Positions 1 to 10,600 of a stretch of 64,000 nt of DNA are shown here, one piece after another. The DNA is from Onchidella celtica (lineage: Eukaryota > Mollusca > Gastropoda > Systellommatophora > Onchidiidae): contig OZ007582.1 in NCBI GenBank assembly GCA_963931925.1, positions 30,643,929 to 30,707,928 of the forward strand, read 5' to 3'. The notes below the pieces were generated by a model. That model made no database searches. It was given only the letters and a program-made list of their open reading frames with translations, and was not told the origin of the DNA. The position numbers were made by a program, and so were the translations under genes. Each line of letters opens with the position of its first letter. Positions within the stretch are counted from its first letter, which is position 1.

Positions 1-202
1 TGGGCAAAATTGTGTGTGTGTATTTGGGGGGGGGGGGGTGGGGGTGGGGGTGGGAGGAGGGTTACCGTTTCCCAAATGCATAAACTGCAGGACAAAGTAC
101 ACATTATATAAGACAGTATATTCACGTCCATCTGGAAGTCTATATGGTCCAATGTTATACAATCCAACAGATAACCATTCGGCCCTTTCAACTTATGTTT
201 GT
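1..202. other. Non-coding flank, G-rich
   Basis: No gene is visible. The stretch opens with TG repeats and a run of G with occasional T (about 26-60). It ends just before the target duplication of the first LINE. Confidence 0.5.
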
Positions 203-215
203 TTTATTTTTATCA

Positions 216-3200
216 TCATCATCATCATTGCCTTTCTCACCCTGGATCAGGGTATAGGCCACCAACAAACACTTTCCATCCCTCTCTATCATGGGCCAGT
301 CTCTTTACATTATTCCAAGTCTTTCCTCTTCGTTGCACATCATTTTCTCTGGCTCTTCTCCACGTTCCGCGCGGCCTTCCTCTTGATCTCTTGCCCTGGG
401 GATTCCAATCCAATACCTTCTTCGTGATGCTGTTTCCTGGCCTCCTGAGAGTGTGGCCGATCCATCTCCATCGCCTCCTACCAATTTCCTCTCTGACTGG
501 GCTCTGTCTTGTTCTTTTCCATACAATTTCATTGCTGACCTTGTCTGTCCATCTGATCTTAAGTAGCTTCCTCAAACATCTGTTGATGAAAACTTGGATT
601 CTCTTTATGCAGGCCTGAGACGCATTCCAAGTCTCACATCCATACAACAGGACTGACTTCACGTTCGAGTTGAATATCCTCAGCTTTGTTTTTAGAGATA
701 TATCCTTGGTTCTCCAAATCTTGCTTAAGGACGTAAAAGCTGCCTGTGCCTTTCCAATTCGTGCTTTGACTTCTGCCTCTGTTCCTCCCTTATTGTCAAT
801 GATACTACCAAGATAGCAGAAGGACTCTACATCTTCCAGTGGTTGATCTCCTACTCTGACTTGTGCGCTTGGGGGTGCAACAATTTTTAGGACCTTCGAC
901 TTCGCAGGATGTATCCTCAATCCAATAGATTCTGAAATTTTGTTTAGAGCTGTAGTCTTTGCTTGCATCTGGTCGTGTGTGTGCGACAATAGTGCCAAGT
1001 CATCTGCAAAATCTAGATCGTCCAGCTGTGTCCATGGGGTCCATTGTATGCCATTTCTTCCTCCACTGGTGGTTTCTTTCATAAGCCAATCAATCACCAG
1101 GACAAACAGAAATGGGGACAGCAAACAACCCTGCCTAACACCAGTCTTGATATCAAAGCTGTCAGTAAGCTCGCCATCGTGTACGACTCTGCAACTTGTC
1201 CCCTCGTACATGCTCTTGATAAGGTTCACCATCTTCTCTGGGATTCCATAATGTCTCAATATTCTCCACAGTGTTTCTCTATCGATGCTATCAAAGGCCT
1301 TCTCGTAGTCAAGGAAGTTCACTATCAGTTGGGAGTTCCACTCTAGCGACTGCTCTACTATGATTCTCAGCGTGGCGATCTGGTCGGTGGTTGATCGATT
1401 ACTCCTGAAACCAGCTTGCTCCTCACGAAGTTTTGGGTCTGTTGCATTCTGTATTCGCTTGAGAATAATCCGGTTGAAAACCTTTCCTGGGATGGAGAGA
1501 AGTGTGATTCCTCTGTAGTTACTACAATTGCTGAGGTCCCCTTTTTTTGGAAGCTTCACGAGGTGTCCTTCCTTCCAGTCCTTTGGAAACTTGCCTCCGA
1601 TCCAAATCCTCGAGAATAGCGAGTGCAGACCCTCTGCAGCCCCAGCAGCATCTGCCTTCAGCGCCTCTGGTGGGATCTGATCTGGTCCAGCTGCCTTGCC
1701 TCGATTTAACTGCTTTATGGCATCATTAATCTCTGCTTTAGTCGGAGGGTCGCAACTGATCGGTAAATCATTTCTTGCGGGTAGAATGTCGGGTGGGTTG
1801 CTTGGTGGAGGTCTGTTCAAGAGGCTGTTAAAATGTTCTATCCATCTTTTTGCCTGAGCTTCCTTTCCAAAAATAGCCTTCCTGTTGTAATCCTTGACAG
1901 GAACTTCAGGTTTTCCATATTTTCCAGCAAGAGTCTTTGTAGTCTGGTAGAGGATCCTCATGTGTCCTCCTGTTGCTGCCTTCTCTGCTTTCTCTGCTAA
2001 CATTCCTATGAACTCCTCTTTGTCTTTTTTAATTGATTTTTTTGACCTCTTTAGCTGATGCTCGGTACTCTTCCTGGTTACCAACTCTTGAGCTTCTTGT
2101 ACGACTTGCATTTACCTGTTCTTTTAGGTCTCTTCTTATCCTTATCAAGTCCAGTGATTTTTGACTGATCCATTCCTTGTGTTCCACTTTCTTTTCCCCA
2201 AGAACATCCTGGCATGTCGATGTAAATACTCCTTTTATCTTAGCCCAGTGAGTCTCCAAATCTACTGTCTCTTCGAGGTCAACAAGGGGTTTGAATCTAT
2301 TCCTCAGTGTCAGCTGGAACTCTTCCTTCTTGTCTCCATCCAGAAGGCTCACTTGAAACTTTCTCCTCTTTGTTCCTGCTCTGGTACCTTGTTTCTTGAG
2401 GCGGAGTTTGAGTCTTGCCAGCAGCATGTGATGGTCAGATCCAACATCAGCTCCTCTCTGTACTATGACATCCTCCAGTGAGCGTCTGAATCGTCGGGTG
2501 ATGCAAAAGTGGTGAAATCCAAGTGGCCTTATGGATCCTCTTGTGTGGGAATACTGAACCTCCAATCACATAGCTGTTAAATGCGCAGAAACTTGCAAAC
2601 CGCTCTCCATTCTCATTCATTTGTCCCAAACCATTGCACCCCATAATGTCCTCATACCCTGTATTGTCCTGTCCTATCTTGGCATTGGCGTCTCCCATTA
2701 TAATGTTCACATCTTTTCTTGGCAATGTGTCAACTATTTCCTGAAGCTGGTTGTAGAAATCGTCCTTGTCCTCATCGGTTGCTTCGTTTGTTGGGGCGTA
2801 TATCTGCACAATGTTCATGTTGATGTTCTTGTTCTTTGTAGTAAATGATGCCAATATAATTCTCCTTCCGTAGGGTTCCCATCCCCTCAGTGACCTCTGG
2901 GCGTGCTTGCTCAAGATGATCGCTACTCCTTCTGTATGCTTTTTGTCCTCCCTTCCAGAATACAAAATCTTTTCCCCAGAATTAAGTTGTTTCAGTCCGG
3001 ACTGTATCCAGCGGGTCTCGCTAACTCCAAGTATGTGCAGTCTGTATCGTCTCATCTCCATTGTAACCTGGGCACTCTTTCCTGCTTCATACATGGAGCG
3101 GACATTCCACGACGCAATCCGGAGTGACTTGTTTGATGAAGGAGCAGTCAGGCCAGTGGAGTCCTTTCGGCTTTGTCCATTGTCCTTCATTGAATCTACA

Positions 3201-3431
3201 GGTGCAGATGCTCCCCCTTCTCCCAAGATAAAAGACTGATTTAAAGTATTTGCTTGTGTTTCTGTAACTGGTTTATTTTTACAGGGTGGGTAGTTGGCCC
3301 ACCGCCAACTGGCTCTTCTCGGGAGACCAGGACCTTTGCACCTTTAGTCGCCTCTTACGACACGCAGTATCACGTCAGATGTATTCTTTGCTGTCCCTCT
3401 TCTGCAAGAGGGCCCCGCATCTGCACGGGCG
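216..3431 (-). mobile_element. RTE-type LINE, near full length
   Basis: A non-LTR retrotransposon on the minus strand. It encodes an apurinic-type endonuclease followed by reverse transcriptase, and its 3' end (low coordinates) finishes in a short ATC/TGA microsatellite, as RTE elements do. A 12-13 bp target duplication, TTTATTTTTATC(A), is seen at 203-215 and again at 3432-3444, which fixes both ends. The stretch 3227-3431 is the presumed 5' untranslated leader. The product would nick the target DNA and copy the element's RNA at the nick. A second copy at 11.9-13.0 kb is nearly identical, so the family was active recently. Exact clade (RTE versus RTE-X) is not settled. Confidence 0.92.
237..3190 (-). 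pseudogene. LINE endonuclease-reverse transcriptase, broken in two places
   Basis: Three minus-strand segments in three frames together cover one endonuclease-RT polyprotein. The endonuclease part (to about 2447) shows WNVRSM, SETRW, YAPTN and MGDANAKIG; its SDHH box lies after the first break. RT palm motifs are clear: a YEKAFDS box, a GVRQGCLLSP box and catalytic FADD at about 999-1010. The C-terminal segment has the usual RTE tail ending YPDPG. Break 1, near 2505-2520, looks like a short internal deletion after WISP: the residues normally between the HK-TW-SP box and the following HFCITRR box are missing. Break 2 is a one-base shift in an A-run (T-run on plus) near 2038-2044. The ATG at 3190 is the first in the endonuclease frame; a longer N-terminus would need a non-ATG start. 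Confidence 0.88.
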
Positions 3432-3444
3432 TTTATTTTTATCA

Positions 3445-4044
3445 CAAAAACTTAATTGTCCACATGAGTGAAAGAATTTTTTCATTCCCAGGCCAGTCAT
3501 TGAAGGGCTTGGCCACATTGCCAAAGATATAATATTCACACTTTGTTACACTTTTTCTCTGACATTCCTTCTGATTTCTTGAGCTTCAAAATAACCTTGC
3601 GACTATTCAGGAAAAAATAATGGTTCTCCACTGTTGAATTAATAGCTGTAAGACTTGGTAAGATTTAAAAATCTAAATGTGAATTTTGCCACACTAAGAA
3701 TTGGAAACATTTCACGCTGTTGGCTGAGAAGATAATAATCATACTGTAAGGCATTACCAAAAAATAAAGAAAAGGAAAATGTTTCGTGCGCTCGGTCAGG
3801 AAGTTCAGATTTTCTAAAATCGCAGCCTACACATTCTCTGCCGCTGAATGAAAAGACGAGTTTACTCTTGTTGGCTTCAAAATACGTGTATTTTGGTCTG
3901 GTCTGGTACAGATTAGTTCAACGCTTTGCTCCGCTTTGAACACTTGTGGGCTGTTCTTCTGGGCTTAAAAGGCTTAACTATTTTCTGCTAAGCGGCCTGT
4001 TAATTACTGTTTACCAGCGCCGGTTTGCTTGGGAAAAAGGAAAC
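3445..4044. other. Non-coding stretch before the TLR pseudogene
   Basis: No exon or repeat boundary that I can support. It is the sequence immediately upstream of the first TLR-like start and may contain the remains of a duplicated TLR 5' flank, but it does not obviously match the flank of the intact gene at 7027. Confidence 0.35.
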
Positions 4045-4499
4045 GATGTCTTTCAAATTTTTGTTGATACCATGTGTTTTTATCGCCTTTTCATGGAGTT
4101 ATGACATTGCATTTGAGACACTGGAGTACCAGAATCTATTCCGAATAAATTTTTTTCTTCCAATAAAGCAGATAACAAAAGATACTCTACAGAAAAGGCT
4201 GATGGTTTTCCTGAAAGTGGACAAAAAAAATGGATTTTGCCTTCATCAAGATGTGAATTCTTGCCCAGGGAACCTTTCAGGACAGGTCAATTTCAGTATT
4301 GACATGGAACCTGCAGTCGCCTAAGTCAGTCAGTCACCAAACTCCACATAACTACATTGGAAGGTCTCCAGAACTCGCAGGGATTTAACAGCTGTCACAT
4401 CTGATAGAGGACAAATCTCACCATGTAGGTTTTACTCCACAACTGATGAAATCATAGTCAACTGTAATGGACGGTCAATTGACAAATTGCATCCTGCTG
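4045..4499 (+). pseudogene. Truncated Toll-like receptor pseudogene (N-terminal part only)
   Basis: From the ATG at 4045 the sequence follows the start of the two intact TLR genes in this window (MSFKFLL signal peptide, then the pre-LRR linker). Small deletions and base changes put it out of frame, for example the loss of the THRGTG segment after FET. A stop ends the first frame at 4322-4324, yet recognisable TLR sequence continues to about 4499, the codons just before the first leucine-rich repeat. It is somewhat closer to the gene at 20592 than to the one at 7027. The rest of the receptor is missing, and an unrelated repeat follows. No functional product is expected. Confidence 0.9.
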
Positions 4500-4720
4500 A
4501 CATTCAGTGCAGCGTTTTGTCCATCTATTGTCATTCATCCTTCCCACATGTCCGACCCAATTCCACATTTAGCCACTTTAGACCAAGAAAATAATTATGT
4601 CTGTATATAACTTTTTAACATAGCTAAATATGCTGCTTCAGATATTGCCAGGGATGTATTGTGCCAATTTTCTTTGTCTCTAAAGGTCCATCATGTTAGT
4701 ATATTTTTCATTTTTAAGCT
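4500..4720. repeat. Chimeric repeat block (LINE remnant plus TIR-like fragment), copy A
   Basis: Nearly the same sequence occurs at 11235-11447. The first part is the end of a second RTE-like LINE in reverse orientation (see 11060-11275). The middle holds about 35 bp matching the TIR-domain codons around DMLPASDIAS of the TLR genes. It abuts the truncated TLR pseudogene directly. Confidence 0.7.
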
Positions 4721-5097
4721 GTTAATTTGTATCAATTTCAGTATTGACAAAGTACACATATATCCCAAATCAATGTTTTCAACATTTTTACTGATGATTG
4801 TTTTAATTACACTGAAAATGCTGAATACGGCACGGTAAAAAATCAAATACGGAAACATCTAACAAAAACATACGAATGTCACAAACAAATTAATCTGACA
4901 AGAACAGAATATTTATGTTCTTTACTGCCTGGATTTGTACATGAAATGAGTGAGCTAAACCACTTGACCCTGTGACAAAATAGACCTGTAAAACTCTTAC
5001 AGTACGTTCAAATTAGGATTTAAATTCTTAAATAGTTTTACTAACCGGAAACATTAAATTTACGTTTCAAAGCAGTCGGATCTCCGTTTACACGACA
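4721..5097. repeat. Duplicated block, copy A (matches 14095-14468)
   Basis: About 370 bp that reappear with few differences at 14095-14468, including the shared AAAATGCTGAATACGGCACG and the final CAAAGCAGTCGG segment. Here it follows directly on block 4500-4720. In the other location the two blocks are separated by about 2.65 kb that includes the second RTE copy. Confidence 0.8.
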
Positions 5098-5152
5098 GAC
5101 TAATAAATTAACCAGACTGGAAACACGAGCTTCGGGCTGTGTCGTTTTTTAC

Positions 5153-5207
5153 GGAATTTCCCGAGCGGCGACTGTATAACCAACATGGCCGCCGCTCGGG
5201 AAATTCC
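5153..5207. repeat. Perfect 18-bp stem hairpin
   Basis: Arms 5153-5170 and 5190-5207 (GGAATTTCCCGAGCGGCG and its reverse complement) are perfect and enclose a 19-nt loop. The palindrome makes mirror-image short reading frames on both strands. It resembles the core of a palindromic MITE; no transposon ends were pinned. Confidence 0.85.
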
Positions 5208-5919
5208 CATTCTAGTTCTATCTGCAGTAGAAATTTCTTCTTATTTGTCAACATTGGTTGTACATGTATTAATTTCTTGGCGCGGAACCAAACTTCCGCG
5301 TTCAGTAGGCGCGTCAAAATGGTGTCATTCAAAATTGTAGCTATGCTGAAGCGTCGGTCGTTACCTTAAACCTATAATGTTTTGTGACGTCACACAATGG
5401 GATCATCCAGTCTGGGTATTTTATTAGTCTGTGGGCGGACCTACATTTTCGGTGCACCCTGAAGCATGAACTGTTGTGGGACCATTTCGCAATCAGCAAC
5501 AATAAGGCAACATCCAAAATTCAGTCATTAAAAAACATGTTTATTCATCGCCCCTCCTGGATTAAGGGCCGCTAATCCCGTGGAGGCCATGACACTTAAG
5601 CTCCATTAATTTCACAGTAGATCCAACACTGCTGTATTGTATGAAACTGGGAGATCGAAAAAAAAAAAAAGCTTATTAATGAATGAAGATACACAAAAGT
5701 ATTGTTCACGATCCACTGAGAGGTTTTTCCAGAGAGCTTGCATCATAAACACCTTGAAAAAAACCCTGTTAATGTTTTAGGGAGGCTTTTTTGGGCCCAT
5801 TGTGTTGTATTTTTCTGGTCCGTCAAGGAAACATAAAACGACACAAAAGACGGACTGAACCTCCCCCCCCCCCCCCCTCCTCGTCTTTTCGACTTCTGTG
5901 TTCTTTCCCATGTCGCGGG
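5208..5919. other. Non-coding stretch
   Basis: No gene seen. It contains A and C homopolymer runs (about 5658-5670 and 5862-5878). Confidence 0.4.
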
Positions 5920-6166
5920 TATAGAGCAAAATTGTTGTATCTCCAGGTTTATGAATAATGGGAGCTGTCTCGGAAATACCACAATATTACTCTCAATGAT
6001 CTGATTTTTAAGGGAGATACAAAAGTACTGCTTCTCTGTAACTTGGAACTGGTTAAAGATAGCGGAATAACGAAAAAAATTGCAAGAAGCAGTTTGTCAT
6101 TATTACAGTATTGCCATTATGAACCCCCAATTCATAAACCTGGAGATACAACAATTTTGCTCTATA
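5920..6166. mobile_element. MITE with 37-bp perfect terminal inverted repeats
   Basis: Positions 5920-5956 and 6130-6166 are perfect reverse complements (TATAGAGCAAAATTGTTG and onward). The unit is about 247 bp with no coding content. The outermost TA on each side could be the target duplication, which would fit a Tc1/mariner-like MITE; that class assignment is inference. Confidence 0.8.
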
Positions 6167-7026
6167 CTAGCTATGTGAGATTGCCCTCGGAGGGCCAAGT
6201 TTTAAACTCCTCTGGTCAGCGGTTATTAGGCCGTCTGTAGGCCACGGTCTAACATCCAAACAGACATGAACATTCGTTATGAGATTTCACCCCACTCCCT
6301 CTTTGCAACACAAAATGCTTTACGTCGGTTATTTGCTATAATTGTTGTATGCGTGGAGGGCATCCCACGATTTTAAGAGTGAAGTTTCTGGAAATCCACC
6401 TCCACATCCCCCCCCCCCCTCACACTTGACACGCAGCTGGTAAAGATTTTCACGTTCTCACTTGAACTATCCCTGGACAATTAATAATGATAATGAGGAT
6501 TATTAAGATAATACTTAAAATAATAATAACAGTAATAATAAAGTAGATTTACTATGGCCACAATTTTTCCTGACGGCTTAACGTGCTTTACAAGGAGACC
6601 AATCTAGCAAAATCCACTCTCAAATGCACACATGCATACAAACAAACCTACACACGCCACGATCGGATTCATACACACACACACACCTACACACACATAT
6701 ACATACACACACAGAAATTCCACCAACACGTTTGGTTCTATCACAAAACGTATTAATGGGTGCTTCAATCTTTACAGCATTTAAATGTTATCTACGTTTA
6801 GCAAAAGAAATACCCGGATAAAAGCTGCCATTGACTACCTGACCTGAGTGTGTACTTTGGCAAACAATCAAACAAACAAAACCCACAGCGAGCCTTCTCA
6901 TCCGTTAAAGGCTATAACTCGCTCGCTTGTATGCCCATCATACGGGTTAGTGGGACCTAAAATATTTCACTACACAGGATGTTTATGTCCACTTTAAAAC
7001 ACTGATTCGGTTAACGGCAATTAACG
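6167..7026. other. Upstream region of TLR gene 1
   Basis: No exon seen. It contains a C-run near 6410, TAA-rich sequence at 6480-6540, and a CA/TACA microsatellite at about 6625-6715. The promoter of the TLR gene should lie here, but I see no convincing TATA box or immune-type binding site. Confidence 0.4.
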
Positions 7027-10000
7027 ATGTCTTTCAAGTGTTTGTTGATGCCATGTGTTTTTTTTGCTTTTTCATGGGATTATAACATTGCACTTGAGAC
7101 ACACACCGGTACTGGAGTACCAGAATCTACCGAGGAGTCTGGTTGGACTCGACAAAGAGACTTAAAGACTACCTTAAATATTGATTTGTCTTACATGAAA
7201 GCAGACAATACCAGATTTGACAGAATTTCTACAGGAAATGCTGGAAGATCGCCTGAGATAGGACAAGCAAATTGGATTGTGCCTTCATTAAGAGGGGAAA
7301 TCCTACCTCAGGACACCGTCTGGACTGGTCAATGGAGCAAGACATGGAAAGTGCACACGTCAGAGTCAGCCAGTCACCATACGTCACATAACTACATTGG
7401 AAGGTCTCCACAGCTCAACTCCAGAACTCGCAGGGATTTAACAGCTGCCACATCTGATAGTGGACAAACATCGCCATGTAGGTTTTACTCCACAACTGAT
7501 GAAATCATAGTCAACTGTAGTGGACTATCAATTGACAAATTACATCCTGCACTTTTTCATCCAAACAGTACTACTATTACACTGGATAACAACGCTCTAA
7601 CTACTATTCCAAATTCATCATTTTCAGATTTGAAATATTTATGTGTTCTGAGTATTCGTTCAAACAGGATTGTTTCATTGGCACCGGGTGCTTTCGAGGG
7701 TCTTTGGAACTTAGAAACATTAGATCTTGATGATAATCAATTGATTTTACATTCTCATTTAGATGGTGTATTTGAGCCATTGAAAAACCTCAAAACTCTT
7801 CATCTTCTTGGAAACTCTAAAGACTACAAAAAACGTATTGTATTCGATCATCCCACTGGTAACAAGAGTGAAAATCCCCCATTTCTGTTCAATGGCCTCA
7901 CAAATTTGATACATTTGACAATAGATACATATCAAGGTGTTCTGTATTTCGAGAAATCCTTTTCCAAACTAACGCATTTGAAACGACTAGAAATCACGTG
8001 TGGAGCACAGAAAATAGTCAACTCATCCTTTGAAAACATTCCCATGCTCACGGACTTAATCATTCACAATGCTCTAGCGCTGGCAAGTTTCAGCCATTTT
8101 GCACTGCAGCCATTAATAAATCTTGACGCATTTAGTTTAAAGAACGCAAGAGTAGGCGTTGGAAATGCATTCCAAATTCTTGAACATCTGGCCCCGAAAG
8201 ATGGAAAAATGACATCTATACATCTTCATAAGGTAATGTTGTCAACTCAAGAGCGCTTCACCGACTTAAAACACCAACCTAGTATTGGAACACATTTGAC
8301 TGAGCATTTACGCAGCATTTGTGTCCGTCATTTTAGCATGACCCACAGTCACCTCTTCAGTACGGACAAAGACACATTTGTCAGTGATACTTGGAGTCGC
8401 TGCCTTCGAAGTTTGGATCTATCAGAAAACGCAATAATGGGCGAAGGATTCACTCTCTCGCGCGTATTTCACTCTCTACACCATTTAGAACGTTTCTATA
8501 TTCGGCAAGAAGAACATGTCTTCAAAAGTCGCATTCGATTGCCTGATCTGAGTGTGTCCAACGACAAAGAAACACACAGCGATCCCAAAACTGACTTCAC
8601 TGATACATATGAAGGAAAAGAAGGAAGTGAAACTTGTGCAAAGTGCAGTAACTCTATGGTCCAATTTCATGCCTCTTCCTCTGCATTTGACAAAATCAAA
8701 CTGCAAAATTACTTATGGCTTCACATATCGGATTCTCTACATGTAGTGCAACTGGTAGGCACATTGGGCAGCGTCAAGATGTTTGGAAACTTCGTCGTTA
8801 CTGGAGGCCGAAACCTGGCGTATCTAAATGTAGCAAATAGCGGCTTTCATGAAGTAACAGGCACTCTTCTTGGATTCCCGGCATTAAAGAAATTCATACT
8901 TCACGGCAATGATTTTTCTCATCTTTCACCATCATTTTTTGATCACATATTCAGCCTAACAGAGTTAGATGTATCCAACTGTTGGCTGGATCCTCATTTC
9001 ATGTCCACTCAGAGTTCCAGACTCTTTCAATGTCTGCATAATCTGAGACTTTTGGACATTTCTGGCAATTCTCTAACCATGTTCCACAAAGACACTTTTT
9101 ACTGTAACGGTAGACTGGAAGAGCTTTACCTGGACAAGAATCGTTTTAAAAATGTGCCGTTCGATTTAAAGAATACACCAAATTTGAGGAATTTGGACTT
9201 GGGAAATAACTCGATTACATTTCTAGATGTTCAAGTGACACGTGAAATGGATAAACTGGCCGAGGGACCAGGAGGTTTCCGACTGTTTTTAGGAGGAAAT
9301 GTTTTAGTCTGTGGATGCAGCAACCTACAATTTCTTAACTGGCTCCACACAACTAAAGTGGATCTTGATCAAGATAGAAATTATACCTGCGTAAATGATG
9401 CTGGTACTTTGCAGTACACAGGTGACTTCAACGATCTGATGTCTTTTAGAAGAAAATGTATTGGAGAAAGTGCCCTTTTCCTGTCAATAGCTCTGTTTCT
9501 GATCAACTTCATCGGGTATTTGGGAACTTTCCTGATTTGGAAAAACAAAACGTTTATCATACATAAAGTGAGATTCATCTTTGGAAGATGGGCATTTCCA
9601 CCCAAGAAGGAAGAAGATTATAACATCGGTGTATTCATAGGTTATGCAGAGAATGATTACAACTTCCCATGTTTCATTCTTCGGAAATACGTAGAGGAAA
9701 AGTTAAGGAAAAATACATTTGTGTTCCACCGGGATATGTTGCCTGCTTCAGATATTGCCAGTTGTATTGTGGATGCCATGAACTCTAGTTGGAGAATAGT
9801 GCTGGTCATCAGTGAGAACTTCCTGGATGAAGATGCCTGGGCACATTTCACCTGGAAATCGGCCATCTTTGCTCAGACACCGGAAAATCCGTCCAGAGTT
9901 GTGTTGCTAGTACAACAGACTGTCCAATATCGTGTTCCTCACGATCTGTTACGAGCAGTGTCTGAAGATAACATAATGATATTTCCCACATGGGACATGA

Positions 10001-10047
10001 CATATGAACTGAAGGAAATGTTAAGAACTCGCTTATCCCAATACTGA
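7027..10047 (+). CDS. Toll-like receptor 1 of the cluster (single exon, 1006 aa)
   Basis: A type I membrane innate immune receptor. The order is: signal peptide (about residues 1-24), a long low-similarity linker, a cysteine-flanked N-cap (C151, C164), then an array of leucine-rich repeats from about residue 165. Residues about 495-550 form an insert without LRR pattern, containing a CAKC motif. A single LRR C-cap follows (CGC at 762-764, C788, C811), then a transmembrane helix at about 816-838. The cytoplasmic TIR domain spans about 865-1004, with box 1 YNIGVFIGYAEND and a BB-loop RDMLPASD (R902, D903, P906). One C-terminal cysteine cluster makes it a single-cluster TLR. The TIR domain should recruit MyD88-type adaptors; the ligand is unknown. 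No introns are needed. The gene sits in a tandem array with its paralogue at 20592 and a pseudogene at 4045. Confidence 0.96.
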   Translation: MSFKCLLMPCVFFAFSWDYNIALETHTGTGVPESTEESGWTRQRDLKTTLNIDLSYMKADNTRFDRISTGNAGRSPEIGQANWIVPSLRGEILPQDTVWTGQWSKTWKVHTSESASHHTSHNYIGRSPQLNSRTRRDLTAATSDSGQTSPCRFYSTTDEIIVNCSGLSIDKLHPALFHPNSTTITLDNNALTTIPNSSFSDLKYLCVLSIRSNRIVSLAPGAFEGLWNLETLDLDDNQLILHSHLDGVFEPLKNLKTLHLLGNSKDYKKRIVFDHPTGNKSENPPFLFNGLTNLIHLTIDTYQGVLYFEKSFSKLTHLKRLEITCGAQKIVNSSFENIPMLTDLIIHNALALASFSHFALQPLINLDAFSLKNARVGVGNAFQILEHLAPKDGKMTSIHLHKVMLSTQERFTDLKHQPSIGTHLTEHLRSICVRHFSMTHSHLFSTDKDTFVSDTWSRCLRSLDLSENAIMGEGFTLSRVFHSLHHLERFYIRQEEHVFKSRIRLPDLSVSNDKETHSDPKTDFTDTYEGKEGSETCAKCSNSMVQFHASSSAFDKIKLQNYLWLHISDSLHVVQLVGTLGSVKMFGNFVVTGGRNLAYLNVANSGFHEVTGTLLGFPALKKFILHGNDFSHLSPSFFDHIFSLTELDVSNCWLDPHFMSTQSSRLFQCLHNLRLLDISGNSLTMFHKDTFYCNGRLEELYLDKNRFKNVPFDLKNTPNLRNLDLGNNSITFLDVQVTREMDKLAEGPGGFRLFLGGNVLVCGCSNLQFLNWLHTTKVDLDQDRNYTCVNDAGTLQYTGDFNDLMSFRRKCIGESALFLSIALFLINFIGYLGTFLIWKNKTFIIHKVRFIFGRWAFPPKKEEDYNIGVFIGYAENDYNFPCFILRKYVEEKLRKNTFVFHRDMLPASDIASCIVDAMNSSWRIVLVISENFLDEDAWAHFTWKSAIFAQTPENPSRVVLLVQQTVQYRVPHDLLRAVSEDNIMIFPTWDMTYELKEMLRTRLSQY

Positions 10048-10129
10048 ATTGATATGTTTTACATGCGTGGTTTAACTTTGAATTAGATCTATTTATAAAA
10101 TGCCGAGTAAATTTTGTGATGTCCATTAA

Positions 10130-10135
10130 AATAAA
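10130..10135 (+). promoter_or_regulatory. Poly(A) signal AATAAA of TLR gene 1
   Basis: AATAAA lies about 83 bases after the stop codon of the TLR gene, a normal spacing for a short 3' UTR. Confidence 0.55.
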
Positions 10136-10288
10136 TCTATTGTCTACATTTTTGAAAATAGTTTTTTGGGAAGTTGGATGGTAAAGTATTGATCGCGGAG
10201 TGACTTTTTGCCCCATCTGGGCAGACAGGATTTTTTTTTTTACATTTTTTTAAACAGAATTTAAGGCCAGAATTACATAGCTTTAGTA

Positions 10289-10380
10289 GGCCACAATGAC
10301 CTTTCGCTGGAGACATGATGACAATAACATTTTCGTATATTGGCCATACGTTGGTACCAAAAAGCCTACTGTAGGGGTTT
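10289..10380 (+). repeat. Repeat shared with 23768-23860 (inverted)
   Basis: Sequence around CAATGACCTTTCGCTGG and TTTTCGTATATTGGCCATACG reappears downstream of the second TLR gene in the opposite orientation, with moderate divergence. Two copies lying downstream of both TLR genes but in opposite orientation argue for a mobile repeat rather than simple co-duplication. Confidence 0.6.
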
Positions 10381-10449
10381 TGCCTGTATTAAACAAAAAG
10401 TCCACCACCTTTTTCATATATTTGTGTATAATGAGTTTTCTTCATGAAT

Positions 10450-10600
10450 GCTGCTACAAGTACGTTCGCCGACGAAGTTTTTTCGTGTTTTTGTTGTTGT
10501 TGTTTTTTTGCCGTAAGGATACATATTTTAAAGCCTTTTGTGACTCCAGAGCGAGAGCTCTTCCCCAAATACTCCAAATAACAACCTTAATGAATTATTC
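10450..10600 (+). repeat. Repeat shared with 32497-32640
   Basis: A 150-bp segment with CTACAAGTACGT, a T-rich tract, then TTTTAAAGCC and TTGTGACTCCAGAGC matches 32497-32640 in the same orientation. A dispersed repeat of unknown class. Confidence 0.65.

Noticed and set aside
2029..2111. Programmed frameshift in the RTE polyprotein
   Set aside because: The shift lies in a homopolymer and the element also carries a deletion nearby; RTE polyproteins are normally one frame, so mutation or a read error is simpler.
5108..5369. Mirror-image short frames on both strands
   Set aside because: Produced by the palindromic hairpin at 5153-5207.
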